Source: an uncultured Paracoccaceae bacterium (GTDB lineage Bacteria; Pseudomonadota; Alphaproteobacteria; Rhodobacterales; Rhodobacteraceae). From it: DNA of 56,368 bases. Both the position numbers and the translations under genes were made by a program. Below the pieces are notes generated by a model. It saw only the letters and a program-made list of their open reading frames with translations. It searched no databases and was not told the origin of the DNA. Shown one piece after another: positions 1-7,887 of the stretch (positions within the stretch are counted from its first letter, which is position 1; every line of letters begins with the position of its first letter). Where the stretch lies: the NCBI GenBank assembly GCA_937922155.1, contig CAKZVL010000108.1, positions 1-56,368 of the forward strand. Reading direction: 5' to 3'.

Positions 1-6
1 ATCAAG

Positions 7-48
7 TGAGGTATTGAGTTACCTCAGCATGTGGGGTATCATGATACC
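7..48. promoter_or_regulatory. Tandem operator-like dyads GGTA-N6-TACC
   Basis: Two inverted repeats share the same core and spacing. The first is TGAGGTA-N6-TACCTCA (7-13 and 20-26). The second is the perfect 14-bp palindrome GGTATCATGATACC (35-48). Both contain GGTA-N6-TACC, and their centres lie 25 bp apart. Half-sites one helical turn apart are typical of sites for dimeric helix-turn-helix regulators. The second dyad touches the ATG of the small ORF at 49, but the sites could equally serve a gene left of the window. The regulator is not identifiable. Confidence 0.5.
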
Positions 49-180
49 ATGACAGATAAAGACATAAGACTTATGATTGCTGAATGGGTCGCGAAATCTG
101 GTGCCGCCCCGCACGATGCTTATGATCTGTGCGAGGCGCTCTGGAAGTTTATTCATCCTGCCAATAGCGGTTCCCCATAG
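49..180 (+). CDS. Possible 43-residue small protein
   Basis: An ATG-started ORF of 43 codons begins with MTDKDIRLMIAEWVAKSG and contains DAYDLCEALWKFIHP. The composition looks protein-like, but no family is recognised. There is no Shine-Dalgarno motif: the ATG lies directly against the palindrome at 35-48, so an mRNA would have to be leaderless or initiate elsewhere. Its 3' end overlaps the better supported minus-strand gene at 149-346 by 32 bases. It may be spurious. Confidence 0.25.
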   Translation: MTDKDIRLMIAEWVAKSGAAPHDAYDLCEALWKFIHPANSGSP

Positions 181-346
181 TTGCTTGAAGGCATTCGGCG
201 TAAGCATCCAATAGCCATTTACGGTCAACGGCTGTGGAGGTGTGTGAAATGTTTTTCCCTTCGCCTTTGGCCACTATATGAAGCAATTTGTACGCTACTT
301 GCTGAGGTGAATTTTCACCAATATGTACAACGGATTTTTCTGACAT
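149..346 (-). CDS. Small hypothetical protein, 65 aa
   Basis: The product starts MSEKSVVHIGENSPQQVAYK and is short, hydrophilic and probably helical, with no signal peptide or membrane segment. The start is supported by AAGGAG at 355-360, eight bases before the ATG, one of the clearest ribosome-binding sites in the window. A perfect TTGACA sits on the minus strand at 397-402, but no convincing -10 follows. The gene is divergent from the Flp pilin gene. No function is recognised. The strong RBS and protein-like composition argue it is real. Confidence 0.6.
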   Translation of the reverse strand: MSEKSVVHIGENSPQQVAYKLLHIVAKGEGKNISHTSTAVDRKWLLDAYAECLQATMGNRYWQDE

Positions 347-415
347 TCTCGAATCTCCTTAAAACAGAGTCCGAGCCTGCGCTTACGTCACGGGTTTGTC
401 AAATATACAATCGCC

Positions 416-421
416 TATAAT
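416..421 (+). promoter_or_regulatory. Candidate -10 element upstream of the Flp pilin gene
   Basis: A perfect TATAAT lies about 100 bases before the pilin start. The best -35-like hexamer (TTGTCA, 396-401) is only 14 bases away, too close for a standard sigma-70 promoter. The call rests mainly on the -10 match and its position in the 177-base gap between the divergent small gene and flp. Confidence 0.25.
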
Positions 422-523
422 TTGGTAAGGAAACTTCGGCAAATCGCCCACACTCAGTCATGATCCCGCCTCAATCAGTGAATAGAAGTGGTCAAGTAAA
501 ATGTTGAAATGTGAGGCGAAGTA

Positions 524-703
524 ATGACCAAAGCACTGAAAGAATTCAAAAATTCCGAAGACGGGGCCGTTTCCGCCGATTGGGTTGCGATCACAGCAGC
601 TGTGATGATCTTAGCTGTATCAATTGCCGGGATCCTGAATTCCAGCACAGTCGCGGCCGGACAGCAAATTGGCGATGACGTTTCGGCAATGGCAACGCCG
701 TAG
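524..703 (+). CDS. flp: Flp-family type IVb pilin
   Basis: This 59-residue protein is the major pilin candidate of the Tad (tight adherence) pilus. The N-terminus MTKALKEFKNSEDG is a short charged leader. It is followed by AVSADWVAITAAVMILAVSI, a hydrophobic pilin helix. The Gly14-Ala15 junction fits GxGD prepilin-peptidase cleavage, and D19-W20 takes the place of the usual Glu-Tyr at mature position 5-6, as in the alphaproteobacterial DWV-type Flp pilins. Cleavage would be by the CpaA homologue at 10435. A GAGGCG-like ribosome-binding site precedes the ATG. The gene heads the locus and is followed 51 bases later by cpaB. It is short enough to be missed by length-filtered gene finding. Confidence 0.85.
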   Translation: MTKALKEFKNSEDGAVSADWVAITAAVMILAVSIAGILNSSTVAAGQQIGDDVSAMATP

Positions 704-713
704 TCAAGAAATA

Positions 714-730
714 GGGGTCCAGTCGGACCT
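714..730 (+). other. Hairpin after the pilin gene
   Basis: GGTCC (716-720) and GGACC (725-729) form a short stem with loop AGTC, extended by a G-U pair. There is no T-run, so this is not an obvious terminator. It could act as an mRNA-stability or processing element that keeps pilin mRNA in excess over the machine mRNA; that role is inference. Confidence 0.3.
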
Positions 731-754
731 GAGTAGTAACTAAGAGGTAAGATT

Positions 755-1624
755 ATGCGTGCAGTTTTTGGATTGGTACTCTTGGTGGGGTTCGGCCTCG
801 CCGGTTTTGCCATTTATATGGTCAAAGACCATTTTGGTGCGCAACAAGCTCTAATCGACAAAACCAATGCACGGGCCGCAGCTGCGGTTCCAACCGTTGA
901 AGTTTATGCGGTCAATCGCAACATCGAATACGGTGAGCCGCTCACGCTCGAAGATGTGATCGTCATCAAGTACGCAAAAGAATTTCTGCCCGAGGGCACA
1001 TTCATGAGCGAAGATGATTTGTTCCCCGACGGTGCGGATGTTGCACGTGTTGTGACACATGGAATGACGCTTCATGAACCTGTCCTTGCTTCCAAAGTTA
1101 CAGAACCCGGACAGAACGCCGGAATCACATCCAGCCTTGCGAACGGCAAACGCGCCTTTACCATCAACGTCGATGCGACAACGGGTGTGTCAGGATTTTT
1201 ACGGCCCGGCGATCGTGTAGACGTCTATTGGACCGGATCAATCGCCAGCGGGGGCCTCGAACGCCAAGGCCGCCAGATCACCCGGCTTATCAAAAGCAGC
1301 CTAGAGCTGATCGCTGTCGACCAATCATCTGACAAAACGCGCAACAGCGCCGAAGTGGCAAAGACGGTCACCGTTCAAGTTTCGCCCCAAGACGTCGCCA
1401 GCCTGGCGCAAGCTCAATCGACCGGAAACCTCTCACTTTCCCTCGTAGGGAAAAATGACGAAACCATCGCAACAGCGATTGAAGTCGACCAGCGCAGCCT
1501 GCTTGGTATCGAAGATGCGCCCATTATTGCTGAGGCTCCTTTGCCAGAGCCAGAGCGCGTTTGTACAATTCGTCAGCGTCGCGGCGCAGAGGTTGTCGAA
1601 ACACCGATCCCTTGCACGAACTAA
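755..1624 (+). CDS. cpaB: Flp pilus assembly protein CpaB/RcpC
   Basis: This 289-residue protein has an N-terminal membrane anchor (GLVLLVGFGLAGFAIYMV, about residues 5-22) and a periplasmic region with an SAF-type domain (VEVYAVNRNIEYGEPLTLED onward, about 49-120). RcpC/CpaB-like beta structure follows (TINVDATTGVSGFLRPGDRVDVYW). In Tad systems CpaB associates with the secretin complex and helps pilus biogenesis, possibly by binding peptidoglycan through its SAF domain. AAGAGG before the ATG is a good ribosome-binding site. It is the second gene of the locus, but a strong terminator separates it from cpaC, so flp and cpaB probably form their own transcript. The length is normal for the family. 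Confidence 0.93.
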   Translation: MRAVFGLVLLVGFGLAGFAIYMVKDHFGAQQALIDKTNARAAAAVPTVEVYAVNRNIEYGEPLTLEDVIVIKYAKEFLPEGTFMSEDDLFPDGADVARVVTHGMTLHEPVLASKVTEPGQNAGITSSLANGKRAFTINVDATTGVSGFLRPGDRVDVYWTGSIASGGLERQGRQITRLIKSSLELIAVDQSSDKTRNSAEVAKTVTVQVSPQDVASLAQAQSTGNLSLSLVGKNDETIATAIEVDQRSLLGIEDAPIIAEAPLPEPERVCTIRQRRGAEVVETPIPCTN

Positions 1625-1649
1625 ATAGCTCAAGAACTTTAGAAAATTC

Positions 1650-1682
1650 AAAGCGCGACAGTTTTACCCTGTCGCGCTTTTT
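1650..1682 (+). terminator. Rho-independent terminator after cpaB
   Basis: A 12-bp perfect stem AAAGCGCGACAG (1650-1661) / CTGTCGCGCTTT (1669-1680), with a 7-base loop, is followed by a T tract. It lies inside the otherwise co-directional tad locus, so flp-cpaB and cpaC onward are probably separate transcription units or joined only by read-through. Confidence 0.85.
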
Positions 1683-1754
1683 CGTTGCGATCAGCAATCT
1701 GTTGCCAGTTATCCACATAAGCTCCCTCCCCCAAGGTATTGATTCTTGCATAAA

Positions 1755-1783
1755 TTGACGCGTCGGGGCATTGTCACTTCAAT
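1755..1783 (+). promoter_or_regulatory. Candidate sigma-70 promoter for cpaC
   Basis: TTGACG (1755-1760) and TTCAAT (1778-1783) are separated by 17 bases, about 49 bases before the cpaC start. It lies directly downstream of the terminator at 1650-1682, where a new promoter would be needed. The -35 matches well; the -10 is moderate. Confidence 0.4.
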
Positions 1784-1831
1784 AATGGGAAAAATCCCGA
1801 ATGAAACCCGTGATCCGAGAGGCAGGTCACA

Positions 1832-3259
1832 ATGAAAACTACGAGCTTTATCAAGGCGGCGCTGACCGGCTTGTCGCTGGCACTTGTATCTGTACCAGCA
1901 GCAGCCCCAGCAGAAACACTGCGCGTTATGCGCGGTGCACCATCTTCAGCACTTAATGTACCGATGAACAGAGCGGTTGTTGTCGAAAGTGACTCACCGT
2001 TCACAGAACTATCGATTGCCAATCCCGGCATCGCAGACATTTCTTCATTGTCGGATCGGACAATTTATGTCCTCGGCAAAGAACCGGGACGAACCACATT
2101 GACCCTTTTAGGGGCAGATGGTCGACTGATCACCAACGTCGAAGTACACGTCACCCCGGACATTGCAGAATTCAAAGAGCGCTTGACGCAAATTTTGCCC
2201 GGCGAAGACATTGAAGTGCGTACCGCAAACAACGGAATTGTGCTCAGTGGCACCGTTTCATCTGCTGCGCGCCTTGATCGGGCCTTGGAACTGGCGCAAC
2301 GCTATGCGCCCGACCGTGTTTCCAACTTGATGAGCGTTGGCGGAACACAGCAAGTTATGTTGAAGGTCCGTTTCGCAGAAATGCAGCGCTCAGTCAGCAA
2401 ATCACTGTCGTCCTCGATCGGTATCCAGGGCACAGCGCTCAACAATAACTTGGGTATCAATGCTGGTACCAACACGTTGTCCACATCAGATCTTGTCAGT
2501 TCTGCACTTGACGCAGGCACCATCGGGGCTGGCGACAACAATGCAGGTACTTTGTTTGGGTTTAATGCAGGCGGCCTCGAAGTTGGCATCCTTTTGGAAG
2601 CTTTGGAAAGCCGCGGCGTCGTACGCACTTTGGCAGAACCCAACCTCACAGCCCTAAGCGGTCAAGAAGCGACTTTCCTTGCGGGTGGTGAATATCCAAT
2701 CCCAACCGTTCAAGATTTTGGATCTGTCGGGATCGAATTCAAACCCTTTGGTGTGGCCCTAAACTTTGTGCCACGCGTTGTTGACACTGATGTCATCAAC
2801 ATCGAGATGAAAGCATCGGTATCATCACTGGATCCATCAACTGGGATTACCCAGAATGGCTTTACCGTCGACTCTTTCCGGACACGCGAGACATCAACAA
2901 CCGTTGAAATGCGCGACGGCGAAAGCTTTGCAATTGCTGGTCTTTTGTCTGATGACTTTCAGGATTTGAACGGTCAAGTGCCTTGGCTGGGTGACGTACC
3001 CGTCCTGGGTAGCTTGTTCCGCAGCGCCCAATATCAGCGCGACCAAACCGAACTCGTCATCATCGTGACGCCTCACCTTGTGAGCCCAACGCGTGGCGAA
3101 GCGCTTGCATTGCCAACGGATCGCGTTCAGCTCCCGACAGAAAAGGATTTGTTCCTCTTTGGTCGTGTTGAAGGTGGCCAAGGTCCAACCACTGGCGGCG
3201 CCAGCGAAGTTGCACGGCAGGATTTTTCCGGCTCGTACGGCTACGTGCTAGACGATTGA
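1832..3259 (+). CDS. cpaC: Secretin CpaC/RcpA of the Tad pilus
   Basis: This 475-residue outer-membrane secretin forms the pilus exit channel. It starts with a cleavable signal peptide (AALTGLSLALVSVPAAAPAE). An N-terminal pilus-assembly domain and a BON-like segment (EFKERLTQILPGEDIEVRTA, about 113-170) follow. The secretin domain fills the C-terminal half and includes VRTLAEPNLTALSGQEATFL, VPWLGDVPVLGSLFRS and ELVIIVTPHLVSP, which are hallmark type II/IV secretin sequences. GAGAGGCAGG precedes the ATG. The OmpA-type lipoprotein starts 16 bases downstream and may act as pilotin or peptidoglycan anchor for this channel (inference). The length is normal. Confidence 0.95.
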   Translation: MKTTSFIKAALTGLSLALVSVPAAAPAETLRVMRGAPSSALNVPMNRAVVVESDSPFTELSIANPGIADISSLSDRTIYVLGKEPGRTTLTLLGADGRLITNVEVHVTPDIAEFKERLTQILPGEDIEVRTANNGIVLSGTVSSAARLDRALELAQRYAPDRVSNLMSVGGTQQVMLKVRFAEMQRSVSKSLSSSIGIQGTALNNNLGINAGTNTLSTSDLVSSALDAGTIGAGDNNAGTLFGFNAGGLEVGILLEALESRGVVRTLAEPNLTALSGQEATFLAGGEYPIPTVQDFGSVGIEFKPFGVALNFVPRVVDTDVINIEMKASVSSLDPSTGITQNGFTVDSFRTRETSTTVEMRDGESFAIAGLLSDDFQDLNGQVPWLGDVPVLGSLFRSAQYQRDQTELVIIVTPHLVSPTRGEALALPTDRVQLPTEKDLFLFGRVEGGQGPTTGGASEVARQDFSGSYGYVLDD

Positions 3260-3275
3260 TAAGGAGCAACATGCT

Positions 3276-3953
3276 ATGAAATATCTTCTGACAGCGACAG
3301 CCGCAGCGACGTTGCTTGCCGGGTGTGAAGGGTCTCCGTTGGCCACACGGTCAACTTGGGGGCTAGAAGCCGGTCAACAAATCGACACCGGTGACTTTGG
3401 CAATGCCACCATGAACAATATGATGATCCAAACGGGTCAACTGTCCTACACCGTCAACCTTCAGAACCGCTTTGCTGAAGAAGTCGCCGATACGATCACA
3501 TTTGACTTTAACTCGGCCGCATTGACCGCAGAAGGACAGAACATTCTGCTCCAACAGGCTGCGTGGATACGTCAATTCCCTGAGGTGAAGTTCAAAGTAT
3601 TCGGTCATACCGACCTTGTCGGCAGCAATGCCTACAACCGTCGTCTTGGCCTTCGTCGTGCACGTGCGGCTGTGAACTTCCTTGTTTCTCAAGGGGTTGA
3701 TCGCAACCGACTACAAGCTGTGGTAACATTCGGCGAAACACGCCCCTTGGTTCAAACGCAGAACCCAGAAATGCGCAACCGTCGAACTGTGACAGAGGTC
3801 TCTGGCTTTGTTGAAAACCACCCAACCGTTATGAATGGTAAATTTGCAGAGGTGGTCTTCCGCGAATACGTCGCCAGCGGACAACCAGCATCCACATTGC
3901 GCACCATTGAATCTAGTGAATTTGGTAGCGGCGGCGGCGGTAACGGCGGCTAG
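3276..3953 (+). CDS. OmpA-family lipoprotein of the tad locus (CpaD position)
   Basis: This 225-residue protein has a lipoprotein signal (MKYLLTATAAATLLAGC, lipobox LAGC, lipidated Cys17). An OmpA/MotB peptidoglycan-binding domain spans about residues 72-165, including DTITFDFNSAALTAEG, FGHTDLVGSNAYN, LGLRRARAAVNFL and MRNRRTV. The tail is Gly-rich. It sits where cpaD lies in Caulobacter-type clusters, and roseobacter Tad loci commonly carry such a gene. The expected role is anchoring the secretin to peptidoglycan in the outer membrane. It follows cpaC by 16 bases with a GGAG ribosome-binding site. Its role in place of CpaD is inferred from position only. Confidence 0.85.
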   Translation: MKYLLTATAAATLLAGCEGSPLATRSTWGLEAGQQIDTGDFGNATMNNMMIQTGQLSYTVNLQNRFAEEVADTITFDFNSAALTAEGQNILLQQAAWIRQFPEVKFKVFGHTDLVGSNAYNRRLGLRRARAAVNFLVSQGVDRNRLQAVVTFGETRPLVQTQNPEMRNRRTVTEVSGFVENHPTVMNGKFAEVVFREYVASGQPASTLRTIESSEFGSGGGGNGG

Positions 3954-3978
3954 AGGCCGTTTTGACGCTAAACCCATG

Positions 3979-4016
3979 AAAAAACCGTTGACGCCCTGGC
4001 AGCAAAGGGCGTCAAC
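3979..4016 (-). terminator. Intrinsic terminator pointing against the tad genes
   Basis: A perfect 11-bp stem GTTGACGCCCT (3987-3997) / AGGGCGTCAAC (4006-4016) has an 8-base loop. Read on the minus strand it is followed by GG and six T residues (3979-3984), a canonical terminator. Read on the plus strand there is no T tract. No minus-strand gene ends here, so either an antisense RNA from the 4017-4216 gap is terminated or the hairpin has another role in the tad mRNA. Confidence 0.55.
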
Positions 4017-4216
4017 AACCCTCCTCTCCAATACAGATCGTCGCGAGAAACCGCACAATTACGATCTTTTGGTCCAATTTCCGACATGATTAGACGCGAC
4101 ATTCACGTCAATGGGACGACTCTACTTTCGCTATGTAGGGTCAGCCATGCGCCGGTGGAGCCGTAACAACGTCTATTCACCGCCTTGGCAGTCCTAAAAT
4201 GACAAGGACTTGGGCT

Positions 4217-5464
4217 ATGAGTAGTAATGCAGCTTTGAAGAACGAACCACAGGCGCTGGTCGCTTGCACGGTAAGTCGAAATGTTCAGATTTTTGATCTG
4301 TTAATTGAAGACATGGAAGGCGCGTTGGGCGAAACTTGGGGTGATCTCGATTTCGAAAACGCAATCCCATTCCTACAGCAACCTGAATCTGACGGACTAG
4401 GTTTTCTTGCGATCGCGATGGACGAAGAAGATGAGTCCAATCTCAATCAAATTGCCGCCATCATTGGTGCCGCAAAAGCCAAAAAAATCAAGGTTATCCT
4501 GATCACAGAGGATGTTAGCCCTGCCGCGCTTCACAGTTTGCTTCGCGAAGGTGGTGACGAATTCGTCCCCTACCCGCTTCCTGAAGGAGAACTGGCCAAC
4601 GCCATTGAGCGGGTTCTGACCCCACCAGAAGAAGTGCCCGTCGCGCCAGAGAACATCAGCAATCTAAAAGCGACCGGCGATCGCGAAGGCGTGATCATCG
4701 CAGTGCACGGCTTGGCCGGTGGCACAGGCGCTACGACCTTGGCCGTCAACTTGGCTTGGGACTTGGCCAATATCGAAAAAGAAGACGGACCACGCGTTTG
4801 TTTGCTTGATTTGGATTTTCAGTTCGGCAGCGCCGCAACATTCCTAGACCTTCCGCGTCGCGAGACAGTTTTAGAAATCTTGAGCGATACAGAAGCAATG
4901 GATTCCGAAGCTTTCATGCAAACGCTTTTGTCGTTTGAAGAAAAGCTGCACGTTCTGACGGCTCCGACAGATATGATTCCGCTGGACATGGTCGGACCAC
5001 CCGACATCGAACGCATTTTGGAAGTTGCACGGACGAACTTTGACTACGTCGTCATCGACATGCCTTCCACCATGGTAGAATGGTCCCAGACGATCCTAGA
5101 AGCAGCACACGTCTATTTCGCGATGCTGGAACTGGACATGCGCTCTGCGCAAAACACGCTACGTTTAAAGCGGGCCCTGCAATCTGAGGACCTGCCGTTT
5201 GAAAAACTGCGCTTCGTTTTAAACCGCGCACCAGGCTTTACCGATCTAAACGGCAAATCCCGCGTGAAACGTTTGGCTGAAAGTCTCGGCATCTCGATCG
5301 AAGTCCTGTTGCCCGATGGCGGTAAACCCGTAGCGCAGAACGCCGATCACGGGATCCCGATGTCCAATTCGATCCCTAAGAACGCAGTCCGTAAAGAAAT
5401 CTTCAAGCTGGCTCAGTCCGTTCACGAAGTGAACATGTCCGATGCCAGCGCAGCAACCGGGTAA
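4217..5464 (+). CDS. cpaE: Pilus localisation ATPase CpaE/TadZ
   Basis: This protein (415 residues from ATG 4217) belongs to the CpaE/TadZ family, MinD/ParA-like ATPases that position the Tad machine at the pole. The first 140 residues resemble a degenerate receiver domain. A P-loop-like GGTGATTLAVNLAWDLA (about 168-184) follows, then VCLLDLDFQFGSAATFL and YVVIDMPSTM. The deviant Walker motif lacks the usual Lys, as is common in TadZ. An in-frame ATG at 4199 has no ribosome-binding site, whereas AAGGA lies nine bases before 4217, so 4217 is preferred. It is separated from the upstream lipoprotein gene by about 260 bases, and cpaF follows after nine bases. Confidence 0.92.
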   Translation: MSSNAALKNEPQALVACTVSRNVQIFDLLIEDMEGALGETWGDLDFENAIPFLQQPESDGLGFLAIAMDEEDESNLNQIAAIIGAAKAKKIKVILITEDVSPAALHSLLREGGDEFVPYPLPEGELANAIERVLTPPEEVPVAPENISNLKATGDREGVIIAVHGLAGGTGATTLAVNLAWDLANIEKEDGPRVCLLDLDFQFGSAATFLDLPRRETVLEILSDTEAMDSEAFMQTLLSFEEKLHVLTAPTDMIPLDMVGPPDIERILEVARTNFDYVVIDMPSTMVEWSQTILEAAHVYFAMLELDMRSAQNTLRLKRALQSEDLPFEKLRFVLNRAPGFTDLNGKSRVKRLAESLGISIEVLLPDGGKPVAQNADHGIPMSNSIPKNAVRKEIFKLAQSVHEVNMSDASAATG

Positions 5465-5473
5465 GGTTAAGTC

Positions 5474-6904
5474 ATGTTTTCCAAGTATAAAAAAACAGAA
5501 GCGCCAAGACCCGAGGTCGTTCAAAAAGCCCCGGCGTCGTCAGAGGTTTCGGTTGAACCGAAAGTATCTTTGATGAAAACGATGCCCAAAAAGTCGGGCG
5601 AAGTTGCACCAATGGACCGCGAAGCCAAACGCAAAGAACGTTTGTCAGAGATCAAGCTAGAGCTGCACAAAGCCTTGCTTGATAACTTGAACTTGGCAGC
5701 CTTGGAAAACGCAACCGAAGCGGATCTGCGCCAAGAGATCAATTCGATTGCCGCTGAATCGCTCGAAGAAATGGGCATCGTCCTAAACCGCGAAGAACGC
5801 GCAACCCTAAGCCAAGATTTGTATTTCGAAGTAACGGGCCTTGGCCCGCTTGAAACGCTTCTAAAGGATGACACCGTCAACGATATTCTGGTCAACGGTC
5901 CCAAACAGATTTTTGTGGAACGCGCCGGTAAATTGCAACTGACTGACATCACCTTCAAAGATGAAAAGCACTTGATGCGGATCATCGACAAAATCGTATC
6001 TGCGGTTGGTCGTCGTGTTGACGAAAGCAACCCCTACGTCGATGCGCGTTTGCAAGACGGATCGCGTTTCAACGCGATGGTCCCGCCCGTCGCCGTTGAT
6101 GGCAGTCTCGTTTCCATTCGTAAGTTTAAGAAAGACAAACTCGGCATCGACGATCTGGTGAAATTCGGTGCCTTCACCGAAGAAATGGCCGCCTACTTGC
6201 AAGCCGCAGTCGCCTGCCGTTTGAATGTCATCGTGTCTGGCGGTACGGGCTCAGGCAAGACAACAACCCTTAACGCCCTTTCGTCCTTTATCGACAACAA
6301 CGAACGTATCCTAACAATCGAGGATACAGCGGAACTTCAGCTCCAGCAGACGCACGTGGGTCGGATGGAAAGCCGTCCCCCCAACGTTGAAGGCAAAGGC
6401 GAAGTATCCCCGCGCGATTGCTTGAAAAACGCCCTGCGTATGCGTCCAGACCGGATCATCGTGGGTGAAACACGCGGCGAAGAAGTTATCGATATGTTGC
6501 AGGCCATGAACACGGGCCACGACGGTTCGATGACTACAATTCACGCCAACAACGCCCGCGACGGTATTTCGCGATTGGAAAACATGATCGCGATGGCCGG
6601 TATCGAAATGCCGCTCAAGGCGGTTCGCTCGCAGATTTCATCGGCGGTAAACCTGATTGTTCAGGCCTCACGCTTGCAGGACGGCTCACGCCGCATGACC
6701 TCCATCACCGAAATCACCGGCATGGAAGGTGACGTTATTTCTATGCAAGAAGTGTTTCGCTACCAGCGCGTCGGCCTGACACCGGACAATAAAATTATTG
6801 GCCACTTCACCGCGACAGGTGTGCGGTCGTCCTATTCTGATCGTTTCAAATTGTGGGGGTATGAACTGCCACCTGCGATCTTTGAACCAATGGTTGCGGA
6901 GTAA
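5474..6904 (+). CDS. cpaF: Tad pilus assembly ATPase CpaF/TadA
   Basis: This 476-residue member of the secretion NTPase superfamily (VirB11/PilB-like) powers Flp pilus extension at the cytoplasmic face. After a disordered N-terminus come the CpaF N-terminal helices (about 60-130). Walker A is [16 protein letters not shown] (about 254-269). The Asp box includes [11 protein letters not shown], Walker B includes [14 protein letters not shown], and the His box includes [14 protein letters not shown]. All key motifs are intact and the length is typical. It lies between cpaE and tadB with gaps of 9 and 5 bases, so it is almost surely co-transcribed. Confidence 0.96.
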   Translation: MFSKYKKTEAPRPEVVQKAPASSEVSVEPKVSLMKTMPKKSGEVAPMDREAKRKERLSEIKLELHKALLDNLNLAALENATEADLRQEINSIAAESLEEMGIVLNREERATLSQDLYFEVTGLGPLETLLKDDTVNDILVNGPKQIFVERAGKLQLTDITFKDEKHLMRIIDKIVSAVGRRVDESNPYVDARLQDGSRFNAMVPPVAVDGSLVSIRKFKKDKLGIDDLVKFGAFTEEMAAYLQAAVACRLNVIVSGGTGSGKTTTLNALSSFIDNNERILTIEDTAELQLQQTHVGRMESRPPNVEGKGEVSPRDCLKNALRMRPDRIIVGETRGEEVIDMLQAMNTGHDGSMTTIHANNARDGISRLENMIAMAGIEMPLKAVRSQISSAVNLIVQASRLQDGSRRMTSITEITGMEGDVISMQEVFRYQRVGLTPDNKIIGHFTATGVRSSYSDRFKLWGYELPPAIFEPMVAE

Positions 6905-6909
6905 TCAAC

Positions 6910-7875
6910 ATGATATCTGCAGAACCACTCATTTACATTGTCATCTTTATTGCGGTCATGGCGCTCGTCCAGGGCGTGTACCTCGTGATGTTCGGCAAAT
7001 CGATCAGCATGAACGGCAAAGTAAACCGCCGTTTAGAACTTTTAGAAAAAGGTGGCGGTCGCGAACAGGTGTTGGAACAGCTCCGCAAGGAAATGACCCA
7101 ACACATGAAAAGCCAGAGCATCCCGCTCTACTCCATCCTTGCGACCAAGGCTCAAAAAGCCAATATCGCCTTCTCTCCTGCTCAGTTGATCATGCTGATG
7201 GGTGTCGTCAGCTTTGTCGCCTTCCTCGGCCTGACCGTCGCAACCGAGGTCAGCCTTCTTGTGCGTGTTGTCTTGGGCATTGGCATGGGGATTGGTGGCG
7301 TCTTCGTCTGGATCAACAACAAAGCCACCAAGCGTATGTCGATGATCGAAGAACAATTGCCAGAGGCCGTTGAACTCATGGTTCGCTCTCTGCGCGTTGG
7401 ACACCCATTTTCATCGGCCGTGTCCATCGTTGCCAAAGAAGTCGCTGATCCATTGGGTTCGGAGATTGGCGTTATCTCGGATGAGGCCGCTTATGGCCGC
7501 GACATGGGCGAATGCCTGAAAGCAATGGCAGAACGTTTGGACATGCAAGATATGCGCTTTCTTGCTGTGGCTGTGACCATCCAACAGCAATCGGGTGGTA
7601 ACCTGGCCGAAATCTTAGAAGGGCTCGCCAAAGTGATCCGGTCACGGTTCCGTCTTTTCCGCCGCGTTAAGGCAATCACAGCCGAAGCCAAATGGTCAGG
7701 GAAACTGTTGTCCGGTTTCCCGATCTTGGCCTTGATCGGCATCAACGTGATCCAGCCGAACTACTTTGACGAAGTGATCGAACAACCCATCTTCATCCCT
7801 GCATGTCTGGTTGTGGCTGGCTTCCTCATCGCAAACTTGATCGTCATGCGGTCACTTGTGAACATCAAAGTATAA
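6910..7875 (+). CDS. tadB: Tad inner-membrane platform protein TadB
   Basis: This 321-residue protein has a T2SSF/GspF-type domain. It has an N-terminal membrane segment (IYIVIFIAVMALVQGVYLVMF), a central pair (LIMLMGVVSFVAFLGLTVAT and VVLGIGMGIGGVFVWI), the cytoplasmic F domain (EEQLPEAVELMVRSLRVGHPFSSAV) and a C-terminal pair of membrane helices. TadB and TadC form the platform that couples CpaF ATP hydrolysis to pilin polymerisation. It starts five bases after the cpaF stop, and tadC follows after 12 bases. Length and topology are typical. Confidence 0.95.
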   Translation: MISAEPLIYIVIFIAVMALVQGVYLVMFGKSISMNGKVNRRLELLEKGGGREQVLEQLRKEMTQHMKSQSIPLYSILATKAQKANIAFSPAQLIMLMGVVSFVAFLGLTVATEVSLLVRVVLGIGMGIGGVFVWINNKATKRMSMIEEQLPEAVELMVRSLRVGHPFSSAVSIVAKEVADPLGSEIGVISDEAAYGRDMGECLKAMAERLDMQDMRFLAVAVTIQQQSGGNLAEILEGLAKVIRSRFRLFRRVKAITAEAKWSGKLLSGFPILALIGINVIQPNYFDEVIEQPIFIPACLVVAGFLIANLIVMRSLVNIKV

Positions 7876-7887
7876 AGGGGCGGCAAG

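Noticed and set aside
4199-4216. Upstream ATG for cpaE at 4199
   Set aside because: It has no ribosome-binding site, while AAGGA lies at proper distance from the ATG at 4217.
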